A DNA stretch of 64,000 nt from Thauera sp. 2A1 (GTDB taxonomy: Bacteria; Pseudomonadota; Gammaproteobacteria; Burkholderiales; Rhodocyclaceae), in the NCBI RefSeq assembly GCF_009469595.2, contig NZ_SSXV01000003.1:186001-250000 (forward strand). The letters run 5' to 3'. Every line of letters begins with the position of its first letter. The first letter of the stretch is position 1. Below the pieces are notes generated by a model. That model made no database searches and was not told the origin of the DNA. It saw nothing but the letters and a program-made list of their open reading frames with translations. Positions 19,443-29,669 of the stretch are shown here, piece after piece. The translations under genes and the position numbers were made by a program.

Positions 19443-20765
19443 TCAGCCGCGTCCGATCCCGTGATACTCGACTCCCGCCTCACGCATCACGGCCGGATCG
19501 TACATGTTGCGCCCGTCGAAGATCACCGGATGCTTGAGCGCGGCGCGGATGCGCTCGAAATCCGGGCTGCGGAACTCCTTCCACTCGGTCACGATCACCA
19601 GCGCGTCGGCGCCGTCGACCGCGGCCATCGGCCGCTCGACATAGCTCAGACGCGGCTCGTCGCCGAAGATGCGGCGCGCCTCGTCCATCGCCACCGGGTC
19701 GTAGGCGACCGCGGTTGCCCCACGCCGGAACAGCTCGGCCAGAATGACCCGGCTGGGCGCGTCACGCATGTCGTCGGTATTGGGCTTGAACGCCAGCCCC
19801 CACAACGCGAAGCGCATGCCGCTCAGGTCCTCGCCGAAGCGGGTGACGATCTTGTCCACCAGGCGCAGCTTCTGCGCCTCGTTGGCCAGTTCGACTGCGT
19901 TGAGCAGCAGGAGATCGTGTCCGCTCTCGTGGCCAGTGCGGACCAGCGCCTTGACGTCCTTCGGGAAGCAGGAACCGCCATAGCCGCAGCCGGCATAGAG
20001 AAAATGCCAGCCGATGCGCGGGTCGGAGCCGATGCCCTGGCGCACCAGCTCGATGTCCGCGCCCAGCGTCTCGGCCAGGTTGGCGAGTTCGTTCATGAAG
20101 CTGATGCGGGTCGCCAGCATGGCGTTGGCCGCATACTTGGTGAGCTCGGCACTGCGCACGTCCATCACCAGCAGCTTCTCGTGGCTGCGCTGGAAGGGGC
20201 CGTAGAGCTGGCGCATCAACTCGATCGCGCGCTTGTCGTCGGCACCGACGATGATGCGGTCGGGACGCATGAAATCCTCGACCGCCGCACCTTCCTTGAG
20301 GAACTCCGGATTCGAGACGACCGCGAACGGGATATCGGCACTGCGTCTGGCCAGCTCCTCGGCGATCACCGCCCCGACCTTGTCACCCGTCCCCACCGGC
20401 ACGGTGGATTTGTCCACCACGACCCGGTAACCATCCATGAAGCGGCCGATGTTGCGCGCGGCGGCAAGCACATACTGCAGGTCGGCCGAGCCATCCTCGT
20501 CCGGCGGCGTGCCGACGGCGATGAACTGGATGGTGCCGTACTTCGCCGCATGTTCGATGTCGGTGGTGAAGGACAGGCGGCCCGCGGCGACGTTGCGGCG
20601 CACGATCTCGAGCAGACCAGGCTCGTGGATGGGGATGCCGCCTTCCTCCAGGATGCGGATCTTGTTCGGATCGACATCGAGGCACAGGACGTCATTGCCG
20701 ACATCCGCCAGACAGGCGCCACTGACCAGGCCGACATAGCCGGTACCAACCACGGTGATTTTCAT
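19443..20765 (-). CDS. ugd: UDP-glucose 6-dehydrogenase
   Basis: 440 residues. Oxidises UDP-glucose to UDP-glucuronate with two NAD+. N-terminal Rossmann motif [16 protein letters not shown], the conserved PVGTGDKV and [15 protein letters not shown] regions, catalytic Cys in [13 protein letters not shown] (about 259), and the C-terminal UDP-binding domain. A GDP-mannose dehydrogenase is the main alternative but the pattern fits Ugd better. It lies after lapB, and UDP-glucuronate feeds capsule or LPS sugars. Confidence 0.95.
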   Translation of the reverse strand: MKITVVGTGYVGLVSGACLADVGNDVLCLDVDPNKIRILEEGGIPIHEPGLLEIVRRNVAAGRLSFTTDIEHAAKYGTIQFIAVGTPPDEDGSADLQYVLAAARNIGRFMDGYRVVVDKSTVPVGTGDKVGAVIAEELARRSADIPFAVVSNPEFLKEGAAVEDFMRPDRIIVGADDKRAIELMRQLYGPFQRSHEKLLVMDVRSAELTKYAANAMLATRISFMNELANLAETLGADIELVRQGIGSDPRIGWHFLYAGCGYGGSCFPKDVKALVRTGHESGHDLLLLNAVELANEAQKLRLVDKIVTRFGEDLSGMRFALWGLAFKPNTDDMRDAPSRVILAELFRRGATAVAYDPVAMDEARRIFGDEPRLSYVERPMAAVDGADALVIVTEWKEFRSPDFERIRAALKHPVIFDGRNMYDPAVMREAGVEYHGIGRG

Positions 20766-20811
20766 GCTGGACAGCTCCTGAAGAAGTTAAATGTTGGGGA
20801 GGCGGCGCCGC

Positions 20812-21987
20812 TCAGGGCGTCAGATCGAATTCTTCGGTCCGACGCGGCGGATAGGTTTCCCAGCCGCCACAGGCCGGACAGTGCCAGTGGAACTGGCGCG
20901 CCTTGAAGCCGCACGCATCGCAACGATAGCGCGCAACCTTACGCGTGTGCCCATGAATCAACTGCTTGACGAGCTCGATGTCGGAGCGCTGCTCTGGCGG
21001 CGCCGTCAGCAGCGCAGCCTCCAGCAGCTTGTCGAGGCCGAGCAGTGTCGGGTTGCGCTTGAGTTCCTCGCGCACCAGATCGTAGGCAGTCCTTGCCCCA
21101 TGCTTTTCCAGCTCCCAACGGAACAGCTCGTCGAGCAGGTCGAGCGAGGCATGGTTCTCGAGCCAGGCACGGAGCAACTGGTGGCCCTGCTCCAGGCGGC
21201 CGAGGCGCCCGTATGCGTCCATCACCCGCTCGGCCACGAGGGCGAGGTAAACCGGGTCTTGCGTTTCGATCCGCTTCCACGCCTCGAGCGCGTCCTCGTC
21301 GCGCCCTTCGGCCACCAGCAGGTCGCCCAGCAGCAGGCTGGCGCGCACGCTGCGCCGGTTTACCGCCAGCGCCTCATCCAGATGCGGGCGCACTTCGTCG
21401 AAGCGGGAGTTTGCCAGCGCACTCGCGGCGAGCTCGCAGTGGAAGTTGGCCACTTCACGACGCCACATCACGCTTTCGTGATTCGGCAGGGCGCGTGCGA
21501 TGCCGATCGCCTTGGCCCAGTCCTTCTCCTGCTGGTAGATCTCGAGCAGGTACTGCAGCGCCACCGCGTCGGCACGCGTGTCGCGCAGCTTGAGGAACAC
21601 CGCCTCGGCACGGTCGAGCAACCCGGCCTTGAGGAAGTCCTGCCCGAGCTCGCTCAGCGCCTGCAGGCGCTGCTCCTCGTCGAGATCCTCGCGATCGACC
21701 AGCAGTTGATGGATGCGGATCGCGCGATCGGTTTCACCACGGCGCCGGAACAGGCTGCCGAGCGCAAAATGCAGTTCGACCGTCTGAGGGTCGATGCGCA
21801 CCGCCTCGACGAAGGCATCGATCGCCTTGTCGGGCTGTTCGTTGAGCAGGAAGTTCAGGCCGTTCAGGTAGGAGCGCGGCAAGGCGCGCGACTCCTGGAC
21901 CACCTGACGGATGTCGATGCGTGCGGCCAGCCAGCCGAGCGCGAAGAAAAGCGGCAGCGCGAGCAGCCACCAGAATTCGATTTCCAT
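20812..21987 (-). CDS. lapB: lipopolysaccharide assembly protein LapB
   Basis: 391 residues. One N-terminal membrane helix (about 5-21, WWLLALPLFFALGWLAA), a cytosolic array of TPR repeats (about 35-330), and a C-terminal rubredoxin-type zinc knuckle (CDACGF and CPACGG, four cysteines). LapB presents LpxC to the protease FtsH, setting the rate of LPS synthesis. It is coupled to lapA (6-base gap), as in E. coli. Confidence 0.96.
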   Translation of the reverse strand: MEIEFWWLLALPLFFALGWLAARIDIRQVVQESRALPRSYLNGLNFLLNEQPDKAIDAFVEAVRIDPQTVELHFALGSLFRRRGETDRAIRIHQLLVDREDLDEEQRLQALSELGQDFLKAGLLDRAEAVFLKLRDTRADAVALQYLLEIYQQEKDWAKAIGIARALPNHESVMWRREVANFHCELAASALANSRFDEVRPHLDEALAVNRRSVRASLLLGDLLVAEGRDEDALEAWKRIETQDPVYLALVAERVMDAYGRLGRLEQGHQLLRAWLENHASLDLLDELFRWELEKHGARTAYDLVREELKRNPTLLGLDKLLEAALLTAPPEQRSDIELVKQLIHGHTRKVARYRCDACGFKARQFHWHCPACGGWETYPPRRTEEFDLTP

Positions 21988-21993
21988 ACTTGA

Positions 21994-22299
21994 TCAGAGG
22001 GGTTCGGCGGGGAGCGCGTCGACTGCCGGCGCGACCGGTTCCGCCTGACCGCGCTCCATGCGTTCGACCTGGCGGCGCAGCCGGCGGATCTCGCGATGCT
22101 TGCGCAGCAACGAGGCGAAGGTGGCTGTCACGCCAAGCAGCGCACCAGCAGCAAAGCTCAGCAGGATCACGAAGACCAGTGGCAATTGCCACTGCCCGCC
22201 AAAGAAGAAGTACAGGTTCGCCAGGTGGTCATTCTTGACCGCGAACCCGAACAGGAAGAAGAACAGCAGCAGGCGGAGTGTCCAGATCAATGCACGCAT
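21994..22299 (-). CDS. lapA: lipopolysaccharide assembly protein LapA
   Basis: 101 residues. Two membrane helices (about 4-20 and 41-63) and a basic C-terminal helix RKHREIRRLRRQVERME, a typical LapA/YciS layout. It lies between ihfB and lapB in the conserved order. The terminator-like hairpin just upstream (22328-22355) suggests part of its transcription starts after ihfB; I see no clear promoter there. Confidence 0.93.
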   Translation of the reverse strand: MRALIWTLRLLLFFFLFGFAVKNDHLANLYFFFGGQWQLPLVFVILLSFAAGALLGVTATFASLLRKHREIRRLRRQVERMERGQAEPVAPAVDALPAEPL

Positions 22300-22327
22300 G
22301 GGTCCGCATTATCCCCGAGCGAATGAC

Positions 22328-22355
22328 AAAAAAGAAGGCGGCCGCAGCCGCCTTC
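22328..22355 (-). terminator. intrinsic terminator after ihfB
   Basis: Stem GAAGGCGGC/GCCGCCTTC with loop TGCG on the minus strand, followed by TTTTTTG. It lies between the ihfB stop (22389) and the lapA start (22299). Confidence 0.85.
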
Positions 22356-22388
22356 CAGAACATCCAAAAAAAACCCGTCGCCGCGCGG

Positions 22389-22673
22389 TCACTCGCAGAG
22401 ATCCACCCGCTCGCGCAACTCCTTGCCGGCCTTGAAATGGGGCACGTACTTTTCCGGTACATGCACCTTTTCACCCGATTTCGGATTGCGCCCTACGCGG
22501 GGAGGACGGTAATTCAGTGCGAAACTTCCAAACCCGCGGATCTCGATGCGATCGCCGCGCGCGAGCGCGTCGGACATCGCATCGAGGATCATCTTGACCG
22601 CGTAATCGGCATCCTTAGCAACCAGTTGCGGGAAACGTGCCGCAAGCAGGGTGATCAGCTCCGACTTGGTCAT
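22389..22673 (-). CDS. ihfB: integration host factor subunit beta
   Basis: 94 residues, partner of IHF-alpha (7277-7582). N-terminus [17 protein letters not shown], core [20 protein letters not shown], and the DNA-intercalating arm around [12 protein letters not shown]. It starts 11 bases after the rpsA stop without a clear Shine-Dalgarno sequence, so it is probably coupled to rpsA. An intrinsic terminator follows. Confidence 0.98.
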   Translation of the reverse strand: MTKSELITLLAARFPQLVAKDADYAVKMILDAMSDALARGDRIEIRGFGSFALNYRPPRVGRNPKSGEKVHVPEKYVPHFKAGKELRERVDLCE

Positions 22674-22684
22674 GACGGGGTGAA

Positions 22685-24388
22685 TCAGTTCTTCTGTTCG
22701 TTCAGCTTCGCCTTCAGCAGCGCACCCAGGTTGGTCGTGCCGGACGCCGCCGAGCTCTCGGAAGCCAGCTTGTTCATGGCTTCGGACTGCTCAGCCTGAT
22801 CCTTGGCACGGATCGACAAGTTGATCGAACGGGTCTTGCGATCGACGTTGATCACCATCGCCTCGATCTCGTCGCCTTCCTTCAGCATCGTGGTGAGGTC
22901 ATCAACACGGTGCGGAGCGGCCTCGGATGCACGCAGGTAAGCTTCGACGTCGTCACCCAGCGAGATCACGGCACCACGAGCTTCGACCGACTTCACGGTG
23001 CCGCGCACGAGGGTGTTCTTCTCGTGGGTGGCGATGAAGTTGGTGTACGGGTCGCCTTCGAGCTGCTTGATGCCGAGCGAGATGCGCTCGCGCTCGACGT
23101 CGATCGCCAGCACCACGGCCTCGACCTCGTCGCCCTTCTTGAAGCGACGCACGGCGTCCTCGCCGGTTTCGCTCCACGACAGGTCGGACAGGTGAACCAG
23201 GCCGTCGATGCCGCCTTCCAGGCCGATGAACACGCCGAAGTCGGTGATCGACTTGATCTGGCCGCGGACCTTGTCGCCCTTCTTGTGGTTGATGGCGAAA
23301 TCGTCCCACGGGTTGGACATGCACTGCTTCATGCCCAGCGAGATGCGGCGGCGGTCTTCGTCGATCTCGAGGATCATCACCTCGACTTCGTCGCCCAGCT
23401 GGACAACCTTGGTCGGGTGGATGTTCTTGTTGGTCCAGTCCATTTCGGACACGTGGACCAGGCCCTCGATGCCCTGCTCGACTTCGACGAACGCGCCGTA
23501 GTCGGTGATGTTGGTCACCTTGCCGAACAGGCGGGTGCCCTGCGGGTAGCGGCGCGAGATGCCGACCCACGGATCTTCGCCGAGCTGCTTGAGGCCCAGC
23601 GAGACGCGGTTCTTTTCCTGGTCGAACTTGAGCACCTTGGCTTCGATCTCGTCACCGACGTTGAGCACTTCGCTCGGGTGACGGACGCGGCGCCAGGCCA
23701 GGTCGGTGATGTGCAGCAGGCCATCGATGCCGCCGAGGTCGACGAACGCACCGTAGTCGGTGATGTTCTTGACGATACCCTTGATGACGGTGCCTTCCTT
23801 GAGGTTCTCGAGCAGCTTCTGGCGCTCTTCGCCCATCGACTCTTCGAGCACGGCGCGGCGCGACACGACGACGTTGTTGCGCTTGCGATCGAGCTTGATG
23901 ACCTTGAATTCGTATTCCTTGCCTTCGTACGGCGTGGTGTCCTTGACCGGACGCATGTCGACCAGCGAGCCCGGCAGGAAGGCACGGATGCTGTTGGTCA
24001 TGACGGTCAGACCACCCTTGACGCGGCCGGTGATGACACCCTTGACCAGCGTGCCGTCGTTGAGCGCCTTCTCGAGGTCGTTCCAGGCCGAGATGCGCTT
24101 GGCCTTTTCGCGCGACAGGCGGGTCTCGCCGAAGCCGTCCTCGAGCGCGTCGATCGCGACGTGCACGAAATCGCCCGGATTGACTTCGAGTTCGCCGCGG
24201 TCGTTGCGGAACTCCTCGATGGGCACATAGCTTTCGGACTTCAGGCCGGCGTTGACGACGACGAAGTTCTGGTCGATGCGCACGACTTCGGCGGTGATGA
24301 CTTCACCGGTGCGCATTTCCTGGAGGGCAAGGCTTTCCTCGAAGAGGGCGGCAAAGCTTTCTTCGAAGGAGGGGGTGGTGTTGGACAT
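22685..24388 (-). CDS. rpsA: 30S ribosomal protein S1
   Basis: 567 residues with six S1 RNA-binding OB repeats. Repeats 3-6 are most alike (for example [28 protein letters not shown]), while the first two bind the ribosome. The start [20 protein letters not shown] at 24388 is chosen; the frame opens 19 codons further. S1 holds mRNA on the 30S subunit and in E. coli represses its own translation. It lies 83 bases after aroA-cmk, followed by ihfB. Confidence 0.99.
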   Translation of the reverse strand: MSNTTPSFEESFAALFEESLALQEMRTGEVITAEVVRIDQNFVVVNAGLKSESYVPIEEFRNDRGELEVNPGDFVHVAIDALEDGFGETRLSREKAKRISAWNDLEKALNDGTLVKGVITGRVKGGLTVMTNSIRAFLPGSLVDMRPVKDTTPYEGKEYEFKVIKLDRKRNNVVVSRRAVLEESMGEERQKLLENLKEGTVIKGIVKNITDYGAFVDLGGIDGLLHITDLAWRRVRHPSEVLNVGDEIEAKVLKFDQEKNRVSLGLKQLGEDPWVGISRRYPQGTRLFGKVTNITDYGAFVEVEQGIEGLVHVSEMDWTNKNIHPTKVVQLGDEVEVMILEIDEDRRRISLGMKQCMSNPWDDFAINHKKGDKVRGQIKSITDFGVFIGLEGGIDGLVHLSDLSWSETGEDAVRRFKKGDEVEAVVLAIDVERERISLGIKQLEGDPYTNFIATHEKNTLVRGTVKSVEARGAVISLGDDVEAYLRASEAAPHRVDDLTTMLKEGDEIEAMVINVDRKTRSINLSIRAKDQAEQSEAMNKLASESSAASGTTNLGALLKAKLNEQKN

Positions 24389-24471
24389 AGAGGAAGAATC
24401 CGGAACCGCCGTGCGACGGCGAACAAGGTTGATTGAGGACAGCACCGGAGAGCCGTCAGGCCCCCGGCGAT

Positions 24472-26424
24472 CTAGCCGGCGGCCAGCCCCCGACCCCGCA
24501 CGAGATCGAGAACAAAGGCCACGGCCGCGCCGACATCCATGCTGGTCGTGTCGAGCAAGGCCGCATCCGGCAACTTCTGCAACGGCGCCACGGTGCGGGC
24601 GGCATCACGCGCGTCCCGTTCCCGCAGGTCCTGCAGAAGACTTTGCATGTTAGCAGGCAAACCCTTTTCCATCAACTGCTTATAGCGCCGATCGGCGCGC
24701 GCCTCGACCGAGGCGGTCAGGAAGATCTTGACCGGCGCATCGGGGAAAATCACCGAGCCCATGTCCCGTCCTTCAGCCACCAGACCCGGCCCGACGCGGT
24801 AGTCGCGCTGGCGGTCGAAGAGCGCGTCGCGCACCGCCGGCAGAACGGCCACCCGGGACGCTCCCACCGAGCAGGCTTCGCTCCGGATCGCTTCGGTGAC
24901 ATCGTTCCCCTCCAGCCAAACGCGCCCCTCGGCGAATTGCGCCGGCAGCGCCGCCGCGATCGGCTCGAGCGCCACCTCATCGTCGAGCGACACCCCCGCA
25001 CGCATCGCCGCCAGGGCGACGAGGCGGTAGAGCGAGCCGCTATCGAGGTAGTGCCAGCCCAGTGCCGCCGCGGCTTCCGCCGCCACGGTGCCCTTGCCTG
25101 ACGCAGATGGGCCGTCGATGGCCACCACTGGCACCGGGCGTGCCACCGAACCGAAGGCCGCGAAGTATTCGGGGAACGTCTTGTTGACACACTTCGGATC
25201 GTTGATGCGCACGCGGCAGGCGCCCAGGCTGACGAGCGAGAAGCACATCGCCATGCGGTGGTCGTCGTAGGTGTCGATCGCCGCGGGCATGAGCTTCGCA
25301 GGCGGCGACACGCGCAGGTAGTCGGCCCCCTCCTCGACCTCGGCGCCCACCTTGCACAATTCGGTCGCCATCGCGGCGATGCGGTCGGTCTCCTTCACCC
25401 GCCAGCTCGCGATGTTGCGCAGCGTGCATGGTCCATCGGCGAACAGCGCGGCCACCGCGAGCGTCATCGCCGCGTCGGGGATATGGTTGAGATCGAGGTC
25501 GAAGGCGCGCAGCCGGCCGTCGACGGGAGCGGACGATTCGATCCAGTTATCGCCCATCGTGATGCGCGCGCCGAGCTGCTGCAGCGCCTCCGCAAACAGC
25601 ACGTCGCCCTGGATGCTGTCGCGCCCCACGCCCTCGACCCGCACCGGCCCGCCGCCGATCGCCCCGGCGGCAAGGAAGTAGGACGCCGAGGACGCGTCGC
25701 CCTCGACATACACCGTGCCGGGGCTGCGATAGCGCGCACCACCCGGCACCACGAAGCGTGCCCAATCCTCGCGCCTCACGTCGACGCCGAAGCGCGCCAT
25801 CAACTCCAGCGTGATCGCGATGTACGGCCTGGAGATCAGCTCGCCCACGACCTCGATCGTCGTTTCGACGCCGGTCAGCGGCAGCGCCATCAACAGCGCG
25901 GTGAGGAACTGGCTCGACACGTCGCCGCGCACCCGCACGACGCCGCCCGGACGGATCTCAGCCGGTTTCAGGTGCAGCGGCGGATAGCCCTCGTTGGCGG
26001 TGCAGGTGATGTCGGCGCCGAGCTGGCGCAGCGCATCGACCAGATCACCGATCGGCCGCTCGTGCATGCGCGGCACACCCGACAGGCGATATTCGCCGCC
26101 CGACAGCGCGAGCGCCGCCGTCAGCGGCCGGAAGGCGGTGCCGGCGTTGCCCAGGAACAGGTCGGCCGATTTCACCGGGAACGGCCCGCCGACACCCGTC
26201 ACACGATAGTTCAGGCTGTCGCCCTCGCGCCGCCAGGGCACGCCCAGAGCACGCAGCGCGTCGAGCATGCGATCGACGTCGTCCGACGACAGCAGATCGC
26301 GGATGTCGGTCTCGCCTTCGGCCAGCGCAGCCAGCAGCAGCACGCGATTGGAGATGCTCTTGGAGCCGGGCAGGCGCACCGTGCCCGCGGCGCCCAGCAT
26401 CGGGGGCAGATCGAGAAATTCCAT
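24472..26424 (-). CDS. aroA-cmk: fused EPSP synthase / cytidylate kinase (AroA-Cmk)
   Basis: One uninterrupted 650-codon frame encodes two enzymes. Residues 1-429 are 3-phosphoshikimate 1-carboxyvinyltransferase ([41 protein letters not shown]), the sixth step of the shikimate pathway. Residues 430-650 are CMP kinase with the P-loop [11 protein letters not shown] and the CMP-site region [20 protein letters not shown]. The join is tight: AroA ends [13 protein letters not shown] and Cmk follows with [10 protein letters not shown] checked the codons across 25081-25170 and found no stop or frameshift. The ATG at 26424 has GAGG 5 bases upstream. It fits the order tyrA-aroA-cmk-rpsA, where the two are usually separate genes. 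Confidence 0.95.
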   Translation of the reverse strand: MEFLDLPPMLGAAGTVRLPGSKSISNRVLLLAALAEGETDIRDLLSSDDVDRMLDALRALGVPWRREGDSLNYRVTGVGGPFPVKSADLFLGNAGTAFRPLTAALALSGGEYRLSGVPRMHERPIGDLVDALRQLGADITCTANEGYPPLHLKPAEIRPGGVVRVRGDVSSQFLTALLMALPLTGVETTIEVVGELISRPYIAITLELMARFGVDVRREDWARFVVPGGARYRSPGTVYVEGDASSASYFLAAGAIGGGPVRVEGVGRDSIQGDVLFAEALQQLGARITMGDNWIESSAPVDGRLRAFDLDLNHIPDAAMTLAVAALFADGPCTLRNIASWRVKETDRIAAMATELCKVGAEVEEGADYLRVSPPAKLMPAAIDTYDDHRMAMCFSLVSLGACRVRINDPKCVNKTFPEYFAAFGSVARPVPVVAIDGPSASGKGTVAAEAAAALGWHYLDSGSLYRLVALAAMRAGVSLDDEVALEPIAAALPAQFAEGRVWLEGNDVTEAIRSEACSVGASRVAVLPAVRDALFDRQRDYRVGPGLVAEGRDMGSVIFPDAPVKIFLTASVEARADRRYKQLMEKGLPANMQSLLQDLRERDARDAARTVAPLQKLPDAALLDTTSMDVGAAVAFVLDLVRGRGLAAG

Positions 26425-26478
26425 CATCACCTCGGAAGGAAACACGCGGCGGGACGGCGCTCATACGCCGCACCCCCG

Positions 26479-27366
26479 TCATTCGGCCGTCTGGACCGGC
26501 AGCCCCGCGGCCCAGGCGTTGCGCGCACGCCGGGCGTTGTCGAACACCGCCTCCAACCCAGCCCCATCGCGCGCGGCAAGCAGGCGCCGCAGCACGGCGA
26601 GTTCGGCCACGTACTGGTCGAGTTCCACCAACAGCGCCTCGCCATTGGCCAAGCAGATGTCGCGCCACATCTCGGGATGGCTGCCAGCGATGCGGGTGAA
26701 ATCGCGGAAACCGCCCGCGGCATGCGAGAACAGCAGCTCCGCATTAGGCCGCCGCGCCAGGTCGTCGACCAGGCCGAACGCCAGCAGATGCGGCAGATGG
26801 CTCACGGCGGCAAAGACGCGGTCGTGCTCCTGCGGCGAGGCCGCGCTGACGCTCGCCCCGCACGCGATCCACGCTGCGCGCACCATATCCACCGCCTGCG
26901 GGGTGTTCTCGGGCAAGGGCGTCACCACCACGCGGCGCTTGTCGTAGAGTTCGGCAAAGGCCGCATCCACCCCGCTTTTCTCGGCACCGGCGATGGGATG
27001 GGCCGGCACCACCGTGGCGAGCTGCGCGCCGAGGTGGCGATACACCGCGTCGACCACATCGCGCTTCGTGCTGCCGGCATCGGTGACGATGGTTCCCGGC
27101 CGCAGGTGCGGCGCCATCGCCGCCATGATGGCGTCCATCTGGCCGACGGGCGCCGCGAGCAGCACCATGTCGGCACCGTCGAGCGCATCCGCCCAGCCCT
27201 CGGCGATCTCGTCGATCACGCCGAGCGCCAGGGCACGTTCGAGTGGCGCACGGCTGCGGCCGATGCCGACCACCCGGCCGACGTCGCCGGCACGTTTCAG
27301 GGCCAGCGCGAAAGAGCCGCCGATGAGGCCGACCCCGCACACCACCAGCTTGCCGATCAGGGGCAT
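26479..27366 (-). CDS. tyrA: prephenate/arogenate dehydrogenase
   Basis: 295 residues. NAD(P)-dependent oxidative decarboxylation towards tyrosine. Rossmann motif VVCGVGLIGGSFALAL, STKRDVVDAV, the catalytic His region VVPAHPIAGAEKSGVDAAF, and the C-terminal helical dimer domain with SHLPHLLAFGLVDDL. No chorismate mutase or ACT domain is fused. The start MPLIGKLVVCG at 27366 is the family N-terminus; the frame is open upstream into hisC. Choice of prephenate or arogenate cannot be read. Confidence 0.94.
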   Translation of the reverse strand: MPLIGKLVVCGVGLIGGSFALALKRAGDVGRVVGIGRSRAPLERALALGVIDEIAEGWADALDGADMVLLAAPVGQMDAIMAAMAPHLRPGTIVTDAGSTKRDVVDAVYRHLGAQLATVVPAHPIAGAEKSGVDAAFAELYDKRRVVVTPLPENTPQAVDMVRAAWIACGASVSAASPQEHDRVFAAVSHLPHLLAFGLVDDLARRPNAELLFSHAAGGFRDFTRIAGSHPEMWRDICLANGEALLVELDQYVAELAVLRRLLAARDGAGLEAVFDNARRARNAWAAGLPVQTAE

Positions 27367-27385
27367 GACCGTCGGCCTCCGCAGA

Positions 27386-28483
27386 TCAGGCGAGCGCCTG
27401 CTCGAGCGCCTCGATGAAGCGCGCGTTTTCCTCGGGCAGGCCGATCGACACCCGCAACCAGTGCGGCATGCCATAGCCGGCAATGGGACGCACGATGACG
27501 CCCTGGCGCAGCAGCGACTGGTTGACCGCTGCCGCATCACCCACCTTGACGGTGACGAAGTTGCCGGCCGACGGGATCCACTCCAGACCCAGCGCCGCGA
27601 AGGCTGCAGTGAGCTGCGCCATGCCGCGGCGGTTGATGTCCGCGCTGCGGGCGAGGAACTCGTCGTCCGCCAGCACCGCCTCGGCCGCCGCCAGGGCGAT
27701 GCTGGACACGTTGAAGGGCTGCCGCACGCGGTTCATCAGGTCAGCGACCTCGGGATGGGCGATGGCGTAGCCGACGCGCAGACCGGCGAGGCCGTAGGCC
27801 TTGGACAGCGTGCGCGACACCAGCAGATTCGGATAGCGCTCGAGCCAGGCGATGGCGTCGTAGCGCTGATCGTCGGCCAGGTATTCGGTGTAGGCCTCGT
27901 CCAGCACCACCAGCACGTCCTGCGGCACCTTGCGCAGGAACGCTTCGAGCTGCGGCCCGGGGATGAAGGTGCCGGTGGGGTTGTTCGGATTGGCGATGAA
28001 GACCATGCGCGTGTCGGGCGAGATGGCCGCGGCCATGGCGTCGAGATCGTGGCCGAAGTTCTTCGCCGGCACCTCGATCCCGCGCGCCCCCCGGGCGTTG
28101 GTGGCCAGCGGATAGACGGCGAAGGCGTGCTGCGCGTACACCGCCGACAGCCCCGGCGCGAGGAAGGCCTGGGCAGCGATCTCGAGTACGTCATTCGAGC
28201 CGTTGCCCACCACGAGCTGCTCCTGGCGCACGCCGAACTTGCGGCACAGCGCGGCCTTGAACGCGAACGCGCTGCCATCCGGATAGCGCGCTCCTTCGCA
28301 CAGCGCGCGCTTCGCAGCTTCGCGGGCTGCGGCGCTCATGCCCAGCGGATTCTCGTTGGAGGCGAGCTTGACGATGCTGGCCTCGGGAATGCCCATCTCG
28401 CGCGCCAGCTCGGAAATCGGCTTGCCCGGCTGGTAGGGCATGATGGAACGGATGTAGGAAGGGGCCTGACTGGCAACGCTCAT
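27386..28483 (-). CDS. hisC: histidinol-phosphate aminotransferase
   Basis: PLP aminotransferase of 365 residues, class I fold. KLASNENPLGMS at the substrate site, NPNNPTGTFIP, and the Schiff-base lysine in SRTLSKAYGLAGLRVGYA. In the aromatic supraoperon this paralogue probably also transaminates phenylpyruvate and hydroxyphenylpyruvate (inference from position between pheA and tyrA). No other his genes are nearby. Confidence 0.94.
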   Translation of the reverse strand: MSVASQAPSYIRSIMPYQPGKPISELAREMGIPEASIVKLASNENPLGMSAAAREAAKRALCEGARYPDGSAFAFKAALCRKFGVRQEQLVVGNGSNDVLEIAAQAFLAPGLSAVYAQHAFAVYPLATNARGARGIEVPAKNFGHDLDAMAAAISPDTRMVFIANPNNPTGTFIPGPQLEAFLRKVPQDVLVVLDEAYTEYLADDQRYDAIAWLERYPNLLVSRTLSKAYGLAGLRVGYAIAHPEVADLMNRVRQPFNVSSIALAAAEAVLADDEFLARSADINRRGMAQLTAAFAALGLEWIPSAGNFVTVKVGDAAAVNQSLLRQGVIVRPIAGYGMPHWLRVSIGLPEENARFIEALEQALA

Positions 28484-28516
28484 GAGCTACTCCCGGAAAT
28501 CGGTACGGATTGCGGT

Positions 28517-29584
28517 TCAGATCGCGGCGACCGGGTAGGACCCGAGCACCTTGAGGAAGGCCGCACGTTCGCCCAGCTCCTTGAGCGCTGCGGCCACCGG
28601 CGCATCCTGCTGATGGCCGTTGATGTCGGCGTAGAAGACGTATTCCCACAACCCGGACTGCGCCGGACGCGACTGCAGCTTGGTCATGTCCACACCGTGG
28701 CGCGCAAGCGGCTCGAGCAGGCCGTGGATCGCGCCCGGACGATTGGCCGCGGAAAACACCAGCGAGGTGCGGTCCTTGCCCGACGGGCCGGCGTCATGAT
28801 CGGCGATCACCAGAAAGCGGGTGGTGTTGTTGGGGTCGTCCTCGATATTGGGCGCGAGGATGTTGAGACCGTAGAGCTGCGCCGCCGCTTCGCCGGCGAT
28901 GGCGCAGGATTCCGCGTCCTCGGTGGCCATGCGCGCAGCCTCCGCGTTGCTCGCCACCGGGATGCGTGGCAGGTGCGGCAGGTTGCGGTTGAGCCATTCG
29001 TGGCACTGCGCCAGAGACTGCGAATGCGAGTAGATGCGCCTTGCCGCGCCGATGCCGTCGGCACGCGACATCAGTTGCTGATGGATGCGCAGCCGCACCT
29101 CGCCACACACCTTGAGCGGATTCGCGAGCAGCAGGTCGAGCGTGCCGCCGACTGCGCCCTCGGTGGAGTTCTCCACCGGCACCACGCCGTAATCGGCGTT
29201 GCCCGCCTCCACCGCACGGAAGACGTCATCGATCGCCGCCATCGGCATGAAGTTGGGCGCGGAGCCGAAGTGCTTGCGGCTGGCGCTCTCGGAGAAGGTG
29301 CCGGCAGGGCCGAGATAGGCCACGCGCAGCGGCTGCTCGAGGCCGAGGCAGGCCGACATCACCTCGCGGAAGATCGTCTTCACCGCATCGGACGACAGCG
29401 GGCCGGGGTTGAGCTCGGCCAGCCGGCGCAGCACCTGCGCCTCGCGCTCGGGGCGGTAGTACATCACGCCGCGCTTGATCTCGCCCACACGCTGCGCGCA
29501 GCGCGCGCGCTCGGCGAGGCGGGCGAGGATCTCCTCGTCGATGCGGTCGATCTCGTTGCGCAGTTTCAGCAGTTCGTCGCTCAT
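28517..29584 (-). CDS. pheA: bifunctional chorismate mutase / prephenate dehydratase
   Basis: 355 residues. AroQ chorismate mutase domain at about 1-85 (LLKLRNEIDRIDEEILARLA), prephenate dehydratase at about 88-270 (VAYLGPAGTFSESA, VPVENSTEGAVGGTLDLLL, NNTTRFLVI), ACT regulatory domain at about 280-355. The usual Phe-binding motif ESRP reads QSRP here (TKLQSRPAQSG), and GALV reads GAIH, so feedback control may differ. It is third in gyrA-serC-pheA-hisC-tyrA. Confidence 0.97.
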   Translation of the reverse strand: MSDELLKLRNEIDRIDEEILARLAERARCAQRVGEIKRGVMYYRPEREAQVLRRLAELNPGPLSSDAVKTIFREVMSACLGLEQPLRVAYLGPAGTFSESASRKHFGSAPNFMPMAAIDDVFRAVEAGNADYGVVPVENSTEGAVGGTLDLLLANPLKVCGEVRLRIHQQLMSRADGIGAARRIYSHSQSLAQCHEWLNRNLPHLPRIPVASNAEAARMATEDAESCAIAGEAAAQLYGLNILAPNIEDDPNNTTRFLVIADHDAGPSGKDRTSLVFSAANRPGAIHGLLEPLARHGVDMTKLQSRPAQSGLWEYVFYADINGHQQDAPVAAALKELGERAAFLKVLGSYPVAAI

Positions 29585-29669
29585 GCTCGGCCCGTGGCCC
29601 CTCCAGCTTCCGCGTTGATGTTGTCCCCGTTCCCGCCCTCGCCGCCCGTCCGGCAGTGCTCGCCCGGCC

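Noticed and set aside
25100..25170. Possible sequencing frameshift joining aroA and cmk
   Set aside because: Codons across the junction read cleanly and both domains keep normal ends; a real fusion is simpler.
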